Counted from the first letter of the stretch, positions 1-9,473 are shown. The stretch is 64,000 nt of DNA from Tabrizicola sp. (GCF_016793705.1 NZ_JAEULO010000068.1:227533-291532); one strand, 5' to 3'. Notes: a model not told the origin generated them from the sequence alone. Made by a program: numbers and translations.

Positions 1-74
1 CGCACGTCCTGCAACCGATTAATCATGGCGGCGAATCGGCGGGCCGGGGCAGGATGACAGGGAAGGAGACCGAC

Positions 75-557
75 ATGACATCACCCGAGAAACTGGCCAT
101 CGAGATGGGCCTCGACATCCCCGACTTCGACCGTGACGGCTATTACGGCGCGGGTTACGGCACGATGAAACCCTATCATCGGGTCGGCAGCCTGCTGTTC
201 CTGTCGGGCCATGTCGCGCAAAGGGGCACCGAGATCACCCAAAGGGGCCGCCTCGGCGCCGATGTGACGGTGGACCAGGGCTATCAGGCGGCGCGGCGGA
301 CCGGGGTGAACGTTCTGGGCGGCATCCGGCAGGCGGTGGGGTCGCTCGACCGCGTGAAGGGGATTGTCCGCAGCCTCAACTTCGTCGTCTGCGCGCCGGA
401 GTTCGAGGAGGTGAACAAGGTCTCCTCGGGTCTGTCGGACCTGTTCGTCGAGGTCTTCGGGCGCGAGCGCGGCCTTGGCGGTCGGGCGACGATTGGCGTG
501 ATGGCGCTCGCGAATGGTGTCTGCTTCGAGACCTGGGTCACGGTCGAGGTCGAATAG
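75..557 (+). CDS. RidA family enamine/imine deaminase-like protein
   Basis: The 160-aa product reads as a RidA (YjgF/YER057c/UK114) protein, a family that hydrolyses reactive enamine/imine intermediates made by PLP enzymes. It is at the longer end of the family, like the YjgH-type branch that starts with a substrate-like N-terminus. The pattern LLFLSGHVA near residue 40 and the C-terminal strand ending WVTVEVE fit the fold. ATG at 75 is preferred over ATG at 54 because an AAGGAG Shine-Dalgarno lies just before it. The exact substrate cannot be told from sequence. Confidence 0.85.
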   Translation: MTSPEKLAIEMGLDIPDFDRDGYYGAGYGTMKPYHRVGSLLFLSGHVAQRGTEITQRGRLGADVTVDQGYQAARRTGVNVLGGIRQAVGSLDRVKGIVRSLNFVVCAPEFEEVNKVSSGLSDLFVEVFGRERGLGGRATIGVMALANGVCFETWVTVEVE

Positions 558-559
558 CC

Positions 560-742
560 TCAGCGGCAGGGGGCCTGCGCGGCGACATGCGGTTTCAGCG
601 AGGCCCAGGCCGTCAGTCGGGCAATGGCTGCGGTCCAGCGCTGGCGACGATCTGCGCGGAGGACGGCCAGATGTTCTGCCAGATGTTGCGCGTGGGCGGA
701 GCGCGGGGCGATGCGGAGAAGGTCGAGGTTGACGCCGTTCAT
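560..742 (-). CDS. small hypothetical protein divergent from a LysR gene
   Basis: A 60-aa Arg/Ala/His-rich reading frame that starts 95 bp from, and divergent to, the LysR gene at 838. LysR regulators often control a divergent neighbour, and this is the only support besides an open frame with a normal ATG. It has no membrane segment or recognisable motif. It could equally be a chance ORF in GC-rich DNA; function unknown. Confidence 0.4.
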   Translation of the reverse strand: MNGVNLDLLRIAPRSAHAQHLAEHLAVLRADRRQRWTAAIARLTAWASLKPHVAAQAPCR

Positions 743-769
743 GGCTTTCGTTCCAGAATTCGATTGCCC

Positions 770-786
770 TTTGTCATTGCCACAAA
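770..786. promoter_or_regulatory. candidate LysR operator (TTTGT-N7-ACAAA)
   Basis: An interrupted palindrome TTTGT-N7-ACAAA lies in the divergent spacer between the small ORF (start 742) and the LysR gene (start 838). Its shape (5-bp arms, AT ends) agrees with LysR-type T-N11-A boxes. Assignment to the adjacent regulator is inference. Confidence 0.4.
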
Positions 787-837
787 TCCTGCGATATCTC
801 GACTCAGCAATTTCCTTGGGAAGAAAGTTGAAGTTAC

Positions 838-1707
838 GTGTCGCGCTGGCGTGATCTCCCCTCCCTGTCCGCGTTGCGGGCCTTTGACGCCACGGCGCGC
901 AGCGGCAGCTTCGCCGGGGCGGGGCGGGTGCTGAACGTCACCCATGCCGCGGTGACGCAGGCGGTGCGCGGGTTGGAGGCGGATCTGGGCATGCCGCTCG
1001 TGAGGCGGACGGGACGGACGGTCAGCCTGACCGAGGCAGGTGAAAGGCTCGCCCGCGCGCTGGACGAGGGGTTCGGCACGGTGGCGGCCGGCATCACCGC
1101 CCTGCGCGAGGCCGAGGCGCGGCGGGTGGTGCGGGTCACCACGACGACCTTCATCGCGGAAACCCATGTCATGCCGCGTCTGCCGGACTTCTGGGCGAAA
1201 CATCCCGGGGTCGAAGTGGCGCTGTCGCCCACTCCGTCGAAGGTCGAGCTGGCCAGGGATGGTTTCGACATGGCGATCCGGGCCTTGTCGGACGGCTGGA
1301 CCGAACCGCAGGGCGAAGAGATCAGGCCACTGGCCCGCATTCCGCTGCTGGCGGTCTGTGCACCATCGCTGATCGCGGGCCGACGGATGGACTTGCAGGC
1401 CCTGCCCTGGATCGTGGGGGAGGACAGCCCCTGGGACAACGAGCAGCTTGGCGCGACGGGGATCGACCCCGCGCGGCTGAACCGGGTGCAGGTGGGCAGT
1501 CCGCATCTGGAGATGTCGGCCTGCCGGCAGGGCCTGGGCGCGATGCTGGCGACCGAGATCATCTGCCGGGCGGATCTGGAGGCCGGGCGCCTGGTGCGCC
1601 TGCCGCTGGCCGATCTGCCGGAAGTGACCTATGCGGCGGTGCTGCCAAGTGGCCCGCGTCGCCCGGCGGTGGAGGCCTTCGCCGACTGGCTGGCAACGAT
1701 CTTCTGA
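838..1707 (+). CDS. LysR family transcriptional regulator (GcvA-like)
   Basis: The 289-aa protein has a standard LysR layout: an N-terminal winged helix (SLSALRAFDATARSGSF, then HAAVTQAVRGLEADLG, residues about 8-55) and a C-terminal periplasmic-binding-fold effector domain (about 93-289). Length and the LxALRAFxAxARxxSF pattern are typical of GcvA/AmpR-like members. It starts with GTG; no earlier in-frame start is near. The nearest possible target is the small divergent ORF, but the effector and targets are unknown. Confidence 0.9.
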   Translation: MSRWRDLPSLSALRAFDATARSGSFAGAGRVLNVTHAAVTQAVRGLEADLGMPLVRRTGRTVSLTEAGERLARALDEGFGTVAAGITALREAEARRVVRVTTTTFIAETHVMPRLPDFWAKHPGVEVALSPTPSKVELARDGFDMAIRALSDGWTEPQGEEIRPLARIPLLAVCAPSLIAGRRMDLQALPWIVGEDSPWDNEQLGATGIDPARLNRVQVGSPHLEMSACRQGLGAMLATEIICRADLEAGRLVRLPLADLPEVTYAAVLPSGPRRPAVEAFADWLATIF

Positions 1708-1748
1708 GGCTCAGGCCCCGGATCGGGCCCAGGGGTCAGGCCTCGGGG

Positions 1749-2471
1749 TCAGGCCTTGTCGCGGACCATCAGGTGATTGCCTTCACCCTTGGTCACGTCG
1801 AAGCGCCCGGTGCGTTTCAGGAGATCGGAGAGTTTCGCGCTGCCGTAGCTGCGGGGATCGAAGTCGGGATAGAGCTGCACAAGGACGTTGCCGAGCTGGC
1901 CGAGAGAATAGCTGTCCTCCTCGACGCCGATCTTCTTCATCGCCGCAAGGATCAGCGGGATGGCTTTCGAGGGCGCGTCTTTCTCGGCCCGGCTTGGCCT
2001 GGCCGGTGCCGGGGCATCGGCCGCGGGTTCCGGGGACGCCGAGAGGTTTTCAAGGAAGATGAAGCGGTTGCAGACATTGCGCAGGCTTTCGGGGGTCTTC
2101 TTCTCGCCCACCCCTATGACCTGGAGCCCGTCCTCGCGGATGCGGCTGGCAAGCCGGGTGAAATCGCTGTCCGACGACACCAGAACGAAGCCGTCGACCT
2201 TGCCCGCGTGCAATATGTCCATCGCATCGATGACAAGGCCGATGTCGGAGGCGTTCTTGCCCCTGGTGTTCGCGGATTGCTGGTGCATGACAAGGCCAAG
2301 GCTGCGGGCCTTTTCCTTCCATTGCGCCAGTGCGGAGGAGGACCAGTCGCCATAGACGCGACGGACCGAGGGTTCGCCATAGGCGGCGAGTTCGTCGAGC
2401 ACGGCCTCGATGTGGCGGGCGGGAATGTTGTCGGCGTCGATCAGGACGGCAAGGCGGGGATCGGCGGGCAT
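1749..2471 (-). CDS. NYN domain RNase-like protein with C-terminal OST-HTH/LOTUS-like domain
   Basis: The 240-aa protein begins with a LabA-like NYN/PIN domain: LIDADNIP at residues about 10-17, SDIGLVIDAMD near 75-85 and SSDSDFTRL near 99-107 supply the acidic metal-binding residues expected of this nuclease fold. After a Pro/Ala-rich linker, residues about 165-240 (GVEEDSYSLGQLGNVLVQLYPDFD and following) resemble an OST-HTH (LOTUS) RNA-binding domain. This architecture is widespread in bacteria and is thought to act in RNA turnover. It follows ybaK on the same strand after 62 bp. Confidence 0.85.
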   Translation of the reverse strand: MPADPRLAVLIDADNIPARHIEAVLDELAAYGEPSVRRVYGDWSSSALAQWKEKARSLGLVMHQQSANTRGKNASDIGLVIDAMDILHAGKVDGFVLVSSDSDFTRLASRIREDGLQVIGVGEKKTPESLRNVCNRFIFLENLSASPEPAADAPAPARPSRAEKDAPSKAIPLILAAMKKIGVEEDSYSLGQLGNVLVQLYPDFDPRSYGSAKLSDLLKRTGRFDVTKGEGNHLMVRDKA

Positions 2472-2533
2472 CGGGGCCTCCTTGGGGTGCTCCCTTTGTC
2501 GCCGAACCGGGTCGGCGGGGGAAGCGGAAAGCG

Positions 2534-3004
2534 TCAGGCGATCAGCGGCAGGGCCTGCGCGGAAAGTGCCCGGAGCGCAGCCTCGGGCGTGAGCGACAGC
2601 AGGAGCCCGCGCTGGCCCGCGTTGATCCAGACACGCGCGGCGGTGCAGGCTGTGCCCTCGATAGCCGTGGGAACAGCCCGCTTCTGCCCGAAGGGAGAGA
2701 TGCCGCCGACATGATAGCCGGTCAGCTTCTCGGCCTTCGGCGCGGGCATCATCGCGGCGGACTTGCCGCCAAAGGCCGTGGCAACGCGCTTCATGGAAAG
2801 CTGCCGGTCCGAGGGGATGACGCAGCAGGCGGGCTTGCCGTCGATCTCGACCATCAGGGTCTTGAGCATGACGGCAGGGTCGATCCCCAGCGCCTCTGCC
2901 GCCTGCAGGCCCGTCGCCTCGGCCTTCGGATCATAGGCGTAGGGGTGCAGCGTGACCTCGATCCCGAGGCCAGCCAGCGCGCGGAGGGCAGGGGTGGAGG
3001 ACAT
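2534..3004 (-). CDS. ybaK: YbaK/EbsC family aminoacyl-tRNA deacylase (Cys-tRNA(Pro) deacylase-like)
   Basis: 156 aa, the usual YbaK length. The family hydrolyses Cys-tRNA(Pro) made by prolyl-tRNA synthetase error. Supporting signs are VMLKTLMVEIDGKPACCVIPSDRQL (the conserved KTL and VIP strand, shown here in part), the conserved Lys-rich helix and GGISPFGQK near residue 100. The ATG at 3004 lies 3 nt after the vapC stop, so ybaK may be read from the toxin-antitoxin transcript, an unusual linkage between a tRNA-acting toxin family and a tRNA-editing enzyme. Confidence 0.88.
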   Translation of the reverse strand: MSSTPALRALAGLGIEVTLHPYAYDPKAEATGLQAAEALGIDPAVMLKTLMVEIDGKPACCVIPSDRQLSMKRVATAFGGKSAAMMPAPKAEKLTGYHVGGISPFGQKRAVPTAIEGTACTAARVWINAGQRGLLLSLTPEAALRALSAQALPLIA

Positions 3005-3007
3005 GGG

Positions 3008-3421
3008 TCAGACCAGCGGTTCGGGGAAAGGTGATTGCACCTTGGCTCCGGTGGCGAGGAAGGCGCGGTCACCGGTGACGACCGTCGCGTCCAGCGCGAG
3101 AGCGATGGCGGCGATCTGGAGATCGGCGCCGGTATTGCCGATGCGGGCGGAAAGCTGACCCCAGATGCGGGCGGCCGGGGCGTCGAAGGGCAGGATGCGG
3201 TCGGCGAAAAGCCGGGTGGTGCGGTCGAGCCAGGCGCGAAGCTCGCCGGCGAAGACCGGGTCGCGACGGGACTGCTGGGCGATGCCTCGTTCGATTTCGC
3301 CAAGGGTGATGACGCTGAGAAACAGTGCATCGTCCGGCTTGTCGGCCAGCCAGCGGGTGACATGCGGTGCGCGGTCGGGGCGGCGCAGCGCCGACAGGAC
3401 GTTGGTGTCGAGGAGGAACAT
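3008..3421 (-). CDS. vapC: VapC-type PIN-domain toxin
   Basis: A 137-aa PIN ribonuclease. MFLLDTNVLSALRR gives the first catalytic Asp; ITLGEIERGI supplies the conserved Glu; DLQIAAIALALDATVVTGDRAF supplies the C-terminal acidic cluster (parts quoted). It is close to FitB/VapC of Phd-type pairs. ATG at 3421 overlaps the antitoxin stop (TGATG), a hallmark of toxin-antitoxin coupling; a longer open frame upstream runs through the antitoxin gene and is not the start. The VapC family cleaves tRNA or rRNA. Confidence 0.9.
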   Translation of the reverse strand: MFLLDTNVLSALRRPDRAPHVTRWLADKPDDALFLSVITLGEIERGIAQQSRRDPVFAGELRAWLDRTTRLFADRILPFDAPAARIWGQLSARIGNTGADLQIAAIALALDATVVTGDRAFLATGAKVQSPFPEPLV

Positions 3422-3663
3422 CAGAAGGAAACGTCGCGTGGCAGTGCCCCGGCCCTGTCGATTTCCCCGCCGGGAAAGGCAAGCAGGTGGTCGGCAAACC
3501 GGCCCCGATGTTGGCCCGCCTCCGAGACGAGACGCGCGTAGTCGCTGGCCGACAGCACGACGACGGCAGGCTTTCCGCGCCGGGTCACTTCCTGCGGTCT
3601 TCCGCCAAGCGCGGCTTCGACCACTTCGGAAAAGCGATTCTTGGCGTCCTGCAAAGTCCACAT
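3421..3663 (-). CDS. Phd/YefM-family antitoxin
   Basis: An 80-aa antitoxin. The start MWTLQDAKNRFSEVVEAAL and following RGKPAVVVLSASDYARL are the standard Phd/YefM DNA-binding N-terminus; the C-terminal 30 residues should bind and block the VapC toxin. ATG at 3663 fits the family; an in-frame GTG at 3669 would add two residues. It is coupled to vapC by a 1-nt overlap and lies 7 nt after a perfect inverted repeat, its probable autoregulatory operator. Confidence 0.88.
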   Translation of the reverse strand: MWTLQDAKNRFSEVVEAALGGRPQEVTRRGKPAVVVLSASDYARLVSEAGQHRGRFADHLLAFPGGEIDRAGALPRDVSF

Positions 3664-3669
3664 GAGCAC

Positions 3670-3701
3670 ACCTATCTAGCCAGATAGCTAGCTAGATAGG
3701 T
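3670..3701. promoter_or_regulatory. toxin-antitoxin operator palindrome
   Basis: Perfect 11-bp inverted repeat (ACCTATCTAGC ... GCTAGATAGGT) with a 10-bp spacer that itself contains AGCTAGCT-like sequence. It sits immediately upstream of the antitoxin start and after the frmA stop, where Phd/YefM proteins bind to repress their own operon. No other such palindrome occurs nearby. Confidence 0.75.
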
Positions 3702-3723
3702 TGAAGGCTTTCTCCCGTCAAGC

Positions 3724-4854
<1,131 letters not shown>

Positions 4855-4950
4855 GGGGTTTCCCTCCCTTGAAGAATTTTTCGGAACCTGTGCCAAACTG
4901 GGGCGTAAAGCAATGACGGATTCGACTCCGAAGCATGAAGGATGCGACCC

Positions 4951-5232
4951 ATGAAACACGCCTTTCCCCTGCTTGTCTGCACCCCCCTGCTGCTGTCGGC
5001 CTGCGTGATGGAGCCGGTGCCGATGCCGCCCCCCGACCCGCTGGCCAGCTGCGGCGCGGACGAACTGCAATACCTGGTCGGTCGCCCCGGCGTGGTGCTG
5101 GACGGAATGCGCTTCAGCCAGGACGTGCGGGTGATCCAGCACGGCATGGCGGTGACGATGGACTACAGCGCCCAGCGGCTGAACTTCTGGCTTGACCGCC
5201 GCGACGTGATCGAGCGCGTGACCTGTGGCTGA
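4951..5232 (+). CDS. I78 family peptidase inhibitor lipoprotein
   Basis: 93-aa secreted protein. The N-terminus MKHAFPLLVCTPLLLSAC is a lipoprotein signal with lipobox LLSAC. The mature part (CGADELQYLVGRP, then HGMAVTMDYSAQRLNFWLD and IERVTCG) is the Inhibitor I78 core, a small serine-protease inhibitor with a Cys pair. ATG 4951 is chosen over ATG 4942 because it begins the signal peptide cleanly. The next gene overlaps its end by 8 nt and is a paralogue. Confidence 0.82.
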   Translation: MKHAFPLLVCTPLLLSACVMEPVPMPPPDPLASCGADELQYLVGRPGVVLDGMRFSQDVRVIQHGMAVTMDYSAQRLNFWLDRRDVIERVTCG

Positions 5233-5485
5233 TCGCGGGGCGCTGGCCGGGGTCCTGTGTCTGGTGCTGGCCGCCTGCGTGGACCAGCCAGGTCCCGACG
5301 CCTGCGGTGCGGCAGGGATGCAGGACCTCCTCGGCCAGGATCGGGGCGTGCTGGCGGCAATGACCCTGCCGACCGGTACCCGCGTGATCACGCCGGGCAT
5401 GGCCGTGACCGAGGACTACAGCGCCTCACGCCTGAACATCGACCTCGATGCGCAAGGCCGGATCACCGGCATCTGGTGTGGATAA
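5225..5485 (+). CDS. I78 family peptidase inhibitor lipoprotein (tandem paralogue)
   Basis: 86-aa paralogue of the preceding gene: signal peptide with lipobox LAAC, then CGAAGMQDLLGQ, PGMAVTEDYSASRLNIDLD and ITGIWCG, matching the I78 core. It starts with GTG at 5225, inside the last codons of the upstream gene, so translation is probably coupled. The pair looks like a local duplication. Target protease unknown. Confidence 0.78.
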   Translation: MADRGALAGVLCLVLAACVDQPGPDACGAAGMQDLLGQDRGVLAAMTLPTGTRVITPGMAVTEDYSASRLNIDLDAQGRITGIWCG

Positions 5486-5494
5486 AGCCGCAGG

Positions 5495-5525
5495 AAAAGC
5501 GTCCCGGCCTTTCGGTCGGGACGCT
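5495..5525 (-). terminator. Rho-independent terminator of the cytochrome c' gene
   Basis: 9-bp perfect stem (AGCGTCCCG / CGGGACGCT, arms 5498-5506 and 5517-5525). Read on the minus strand it ends in TTTT, so it serves the gene at 5545-5988; it may also slow plus-strand transcription from the I78 pair. Confidence 0.7.
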
Positions 5526-5544
5526 GCATCACCGGGGGTCTGCG

Positions 5545-5988
5545 TTATTCCTTCATGATGCGATAGGTGGTGTGGCAGTCCTTGCAGGCCCCGCCGAGCG
5601 CCCCCATCCCCGCCTTGATCGTATCCACCGAAGCGACGTCCAGCGCGCCCGCGGCATCGTTCGCGGCCTTGGCCTTCTTCAGGAAATCGTCCCAGTTTGC
5701 CCAGATCTCCGGCTTGGCTTCCGAGGCCGGGTCCGCCGCGCCCTGGTCCTTGAAGGTGGCCTCGATCTTGCCCGTCGCCTCGACCAGCGCGGCCTTGGCG
5801 CCTTCGGCAGCGGCGGCGTCGAAGGCGGTCTTGCCACCTGCCATGTCGCCGATGATGCCGACGTTCTTGCCGATGGTTTCCATCAGCTCCTCGCGCGCGA
5901 TGGCGTTCGGGTCCGTGCGTTCTTCCTCGGCGAAAGCGGCCCCTGCGGACAGGGTGGCACCGATGATCAAGGCTTTGGCAAACTTCAT
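5545..5988 (-). CDS. cytochrome c' (class II c-type cytochrome)
   Basis: 147-aa periplasmic haem protein. Signal peptide MKFAKALIIGATLSAGAAFA, then a four-helix body and a C-terminal haem site CKDCH at about residues 136-140 followed by TTYR, the usual placing for cytochrome c'. These bind NO and CO in photosynthetic and denitrifying bacteria; the exact role here is not shown. Arg/Lys at the helix end is conserved. It is transcribed away from the sigma-54-like gene and has its own terminator. Confidence 0.88.
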   Translation of the reverse strand: MKFAKALIIGATLSAGAAFAEEERTDPNAIAREELMETIGKNVGIIGDMAGGKTAFDAAAAEGAKAALVEATGKIEATFKDQGAADPASEAKPEIWANWDDFLKKAKAANDAAGALDVASVDTIKAGMGALGGACKDCHTTYRIMKE

Positions 5989-6155
5989 GTACTGGCTCCC
6001 TCGCTGGCTTTACCTTGGCCACTATAGGCGGGGCATTCCGTCACGATAGCCGGACGGTTGTGCTCTCACGCACTTGTCATCTGCGGTGGTGCGGGCTCAG
6101 CAGCGCGCAACCCAGGCCCTTGCGGCAGCGCGCTGTCCGTGGAAACCATCCACAC

Positions 6156-7400
6156 ATGAAGTCCCGCAACCGCATCTCGGTGCATCAGACGCAGCGCATG
6201 GCGCTGACCACCGGGCTTGCGACCTCGATCCGCATCCTGCGCGCCGATGCTGCCGGGCTCAGCCGCTATCTCGAGGAAGCGGCAGTGGAGAATCCGCAGA
6301 TCATCCTGACCCGGCCGCAGGTGCAGGAATGGCTGCCGCGCTGGAAATCGGCCTTCGGCTCGGACGACCGGCCCGAGCAGGAAGCCGCGGGGCCGAGCCT
6401 TGTCTCGCATGTGCTTGGCATGATCGAGGCGCTGCGGCTGGCCCAGGCCGAGGCCCGCATCGCCATGGCACTGGCCGAGGCGCTGGAACCCTCGGGCTGG
6501 ATCGGCCGCGCCCTGCCGGCGATTGCGGGGCAACTGGGGGTCGGGGTTCCGGCGGTGGAAAGCGTGCTCAGCCGTCTGCAACAGCGGGCCGAGCCGACCG
6601 GGCTTTTCGCCCGCAACCTCGCCGAATGCCTGCGGCTGCAAGCCGAAGAGGCGGGGGAACTCGACGCGCCCATGGCGGCACTTCTGTCCCGGCTCGACCT
6701 GCTGGCCAAAGGCGAGATCGACCGCATCGCGCGCGAGGCGGGGCTGGATTTGACGGACCTGCGCCAGGCCTTCGGGCGGCTGCGCAGCTATGACCCGAAA
6801 CCGGGCGCCGGGTTCGAGGTCAATGCCGCCCCGGTGCGCGAGCCCGACCTGATCGCCGAGAAGGGCGCGGCGGGCTGGATCGTCTCGCTGAACCGCTCGG
6901 CGCTGCCCTCGGTCTCGGTCGCCGAAGGCCGGGGCAAGGGACGGGCCGAGGCGCGGGCGCTGATCCGGATGATAGAGGGGCGGAACGCAACGCTTCTGTC
7001 GGTGGGGCAGGACATACTGACCCGGCAGACCGCTGCCCTCGAACACGGTCTTGGGGCGCTGGTGCCGATGACCATGGCCGAGGTGGCAATGGCGCTGGGC
7101 CTGCACGAGGGCACGATCAGCCGGGTCGTCGCGGGCACCGCGGTCGATACCCCGCGCGGCACCTGGTGGCTGCGTGCGCTCTTCACCAAGGCGGCGCGCG
7201 ACGGGGGCCTGGCGGCAGGCGCGCTGCGCGACCGGCTGGCGAAGCTGGTGGCGGGGGAGGACCCGGAGCATCCGCTTTCCGACGACGCCCTTGCCGCGGC
7301 TTTGGCCGAGGGCGGCACCCCCATCGCCCGGCGGACGGTCGCGAAATACCGCACGATGCTGAACCTGCCCCCGGCCCATCGGCGCAGGCGGCGGCACTGA
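6156..7400 (+). CDS. rpoN: sigma-54 (RpoN)-like sigma factor, divergent
   Basis: 414-aa sigma-54 family member. Region I is recognisable but worn (HQTQRMALTTGL ... ILRADAAGLSRYLEEAAVENPQI, quoted in parts, aligned to the Gln/Leu-rich start of RpoN); the acidic region II is almost absent. The core-binding and HTH parts follow, and the RpoN box ARRTVAKYR is intact near residue 392. The tail is Arg/His rich. ATG 6156 is chosen because it starts region I; the frame is open further upstream. Rhodobacter species carry several RpoN paralogues with separate duties (nif, flagella); no enhancer-binding protein is adjacent, so its regulon is unknown. Confidence 0.82.
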   Translation: MKSRNRISVHQTQRMALTTGLATSIRILRADAAGLSRYLEEAAVENPQIILTRPQVQEWLPRWKSAFGSDDRPEQEAAGPSLVSHVLGMIEALRLAQAEARIAMALAEALEPSGWIGRALPAIAGQLGVGVPAVESVLSRLQQRAEPTGLFARNLAECLRLQAEEAGELDAPMAALLSRLDLLAKGEIDRIAREAGLDLTDLRQAFGRLRSYDPKPGAGFEVNAAPVREPDLIAEKGAAGWIVSLNRSALPSVSVAEGRGKGRAEARALIRMIEGRNATLLSVGQDILTRQTAALEHGLGALVPMTMAEVAMALGLHEGTISRVVAGTAVDTPRGTWWLRALFTKAARDGGLAAGALRDRLAKLVAGEDPEHPLSDDALAAALAEGGTPIARRTVAKYRTMLNLPPAHRRRRRH

Positions 7401-7472
7401 TGTCGCTTCCGGGGCTGACAGCGGCGTGAACCTGCCTTAGCTGGCGGAAGGCGAAGCGGGGCAGGGACGAAG

Positions 7473-9473
7473 ATGGCGATCTTTCTGGGTGTCGATACCG
7501 GGGGCACCTATACCGATGCGGTGATCCTGGACGAGGCGGCGAATACGGTCCTCGGCAAGGCCAAGGCGCTGACCTCGCGGCACGACCTTGCGGTGGGGAT
7601 CGGCGAGGCGGTGGATGCGGCCATCGCGGCGGCGGGGGTCGGGGCGGCGGACGTGGCGCTGGTGTCGCTCTCCACCACTTTGGCGACCAACGCGCTGGTC
7701 GAGGGCCAGGGCGCCCGCGTGGCGCTGGTCTTCATCGGCTTCGACGATGCCGACCTCGGCCGCAGCGGCCTGACCGAGGCCTTGAAGGGCGACCCGGTGG
7801 TGAAGTTGCCAGGCGGGCATACCCATGCCGGGACCGAGGCCGCACCGCTGGACCTCGGGCTGCTGGAACTCATGGTGCGGGAACTGGGCGACGAGGTGTC
7901 GGGCTTCGCCGTCGCCTCACAATTCGCGACGCGGAACCCCGCGCACGAGATCGCGGCGCGCGACCTGATCCGCCGGGTGACGGGGCGGCCCGTGACCTGC
8001 TCGCATGAGCTGTCCGCCAACCTGAACGGCCCGAAGCGCGCCCTCACCGCCGTGCTGAACGCCCGGCTGATCGGGATGATCGACCGGCTGGTCGCCGCCT
8101 GCGAGCGGCATCTGGTGCAGGTGGGCATCGACGCGCCGCTGATGGTGGTGCGCGGCGACGGGGCGCTGATTTCCGCCGCCATGGTGCGCGAACGGCCGAT
8201 CGAGACGATCCTCAGTGGCCCCGCCGCCAGCATCGTCGGCGCGCGCTGGCTGACCGGGGCCTCCGACGCGCTGGTCAGCGACATCGGCGGGACGACGACC
8301 GACGTGGCGCTCCTGCGCGGCGGGCTGCCCGAGATCGACCCGCAGGGCGCGCGGGTGGGCGGCTTCCGCACTATGGTCGAGGCGGTGGCGATGCGCACGA
8401 CCGGCCTTGGCGGCGACAGCGAGGTGCATCTGGTAACGGAAGGCCTGACGGGCGGGTTGCGGCTTGGCCCCCGTCGGCTGATGCCGGTCTCGCTCCTCGC
8501 GATGGAGCATGGCGAGATGGTCCATGCGGCGCTCGACCGCTGGCTCTCGTCCGAGGCGGTGGGCGAGATGGACGGCCGTTTCGTCGTGCCGATGTCGGGC
8601 CAGCGCGGCGGGTTGAACGCCCGCGAACTGGCGGTGCTGGAGCGGATCACCAGGCCGATGACCATGGCCGCCGCGCTGACCTCGCGGCTCGAGGTCGCGG
8701 CGCTGGAACGGCTGGTCGCGCGGGGGCTGGTGATGCTCTCGGGCGTCACCCCCTCGGACGCGGCGCATGTGCTGGGGCGGCTGGACAGCTGGGACGGCGC
8801 GGCAGCGGAAAAGGCCCTGCGCCTGATCGCCAAGAGGCGCACCGGGGCGGGCGAGCGCTTCGCCACCGGGCCGAAGGTCTTCGCGCAAGCGGTGGTGGAT
8901 CAACTGACGCAGCAGACAGTCGATTGCCTTCTGGAAGCCGCTTTCGGCGAGGATGCGGAGTTCGCGGATGAAGCGCCGGAAACCCTCGCCCGCCACACGC
9001 TGACCAGGGCGGGCCTCGCCCGGCACCGGGGCGTTCTGGAGCTGGACGTCAGGCTTGGCGTCCCGGTCATCGGCCTCGGCGCCTCGGCCCCCTCCTACTA
9101 TGGTGCGGTGGGCGAAAGGCTGCATTGCCAGACGATCCTGCCCGAACATGCCGGTGTGGCGAACGCCATCGGCGCGGTGGCGGGGCAGGTCAGCCAGCGG
9201 GCAACCGGCACGGTGTCGTCGCCCGCCGAAGGCCGCTACGTCGCGCATCTGGCCGAAGGGCTGGAAAGCTTCTCCTCCTCGGAAGTCGCTCTCGCCGCGC
9301 TGGAAGCCGCGCTGGTCGCCGACGCCTCTTCCCGCGCGCGGGAGGCCGGGGCGGTGGACCTGCGGGTGACGGTCGAGCGCGAGGTGAACGAGGTCGAGAT
9401 CGAGGGCCGCACCATGTTCATCGAAGCGCGGGTCACGGCCACGGCTTCGGGCAGGCCAAGGGTGGCGCACTAG
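7473..9473 (+). CDS. hyuA: hydantoinase/oxoprolinase family protein (HyuA type)
   Basis: 666-aa ATP-dependent amidohydrolase of the HyuA/5-oxoprolinase family. The ASKHA-type phosphate motif GVDTGGTYTDA is at residues 5-15 and a second, SDIGGTTTDVALL, near 270. It has the length of the A subunit alone; no HyuB gene is adjacent, so it is either a stand-alone enzyme or its partner is elsewhere. Substrate (hydantoin, oxoproline or other cyclic amide) cannot be told. Confidence 0.85.
   Translation: MAIFLGVDTGGTYTDAVILDEAANTVLGKAKALTSRHDLAVGIGEAVDAAIAAAGVGAADVALVSLSTTLATNALVEGQGARVALVFIGFDDADLGRSGLTEALKGDPVVKLPGGHTHAGTEAAPLDLGLLELMVRELGDEVSGFAVASQFATRNPAHEIAARDLIRRVTGRPVTCSHELSANLNGPKRALTAVLNARLIGMIDRLVAACERHLVQVGIDAPLMVVRGDGALISAAMVRERPIETILSGPAASIVGARWLTGASDALVSDIGGTTTDVALLRGGLPEIDPQGARVGGFRTMVEAVAMRTTGLGGDSEVHLVTEGLTGGLRLGPRRLMPVSLLAMEHGEMVHAALDRWLSSEAVGEMDGRFVVPMSGQRGGLNARELAVLERITRPMTMAAALTSRLEVAALERLVARGLVMLSGVTPSDAAHVLGRLDSWDGAAAEKALRLIAKRRTGAGERFATGPKVFAQAVVDQLTQQTVDCLLEAAFGEDAEFADEAPETLARHTLTRAGLARHRGVLELDVRLGVPVIGLGASAPSYYGAVGERLHCQTILPEHAGVANAIGAVAGQVSQRATGTVSSPAEGRYVAHLAEGLESFSSSEVALAALEAALVADASSRAREAGAVDLRVTVEREVNEVEIEGRTMFIEARVTATASGRPRVAH

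Noticed and set aside
4855-5400. N-terminal extension of frmA up to 5400
   Set aside because: It would run antisense through both I78 genes and add 182 residues with no family match; the 376-aa start fits all class III enzymes.
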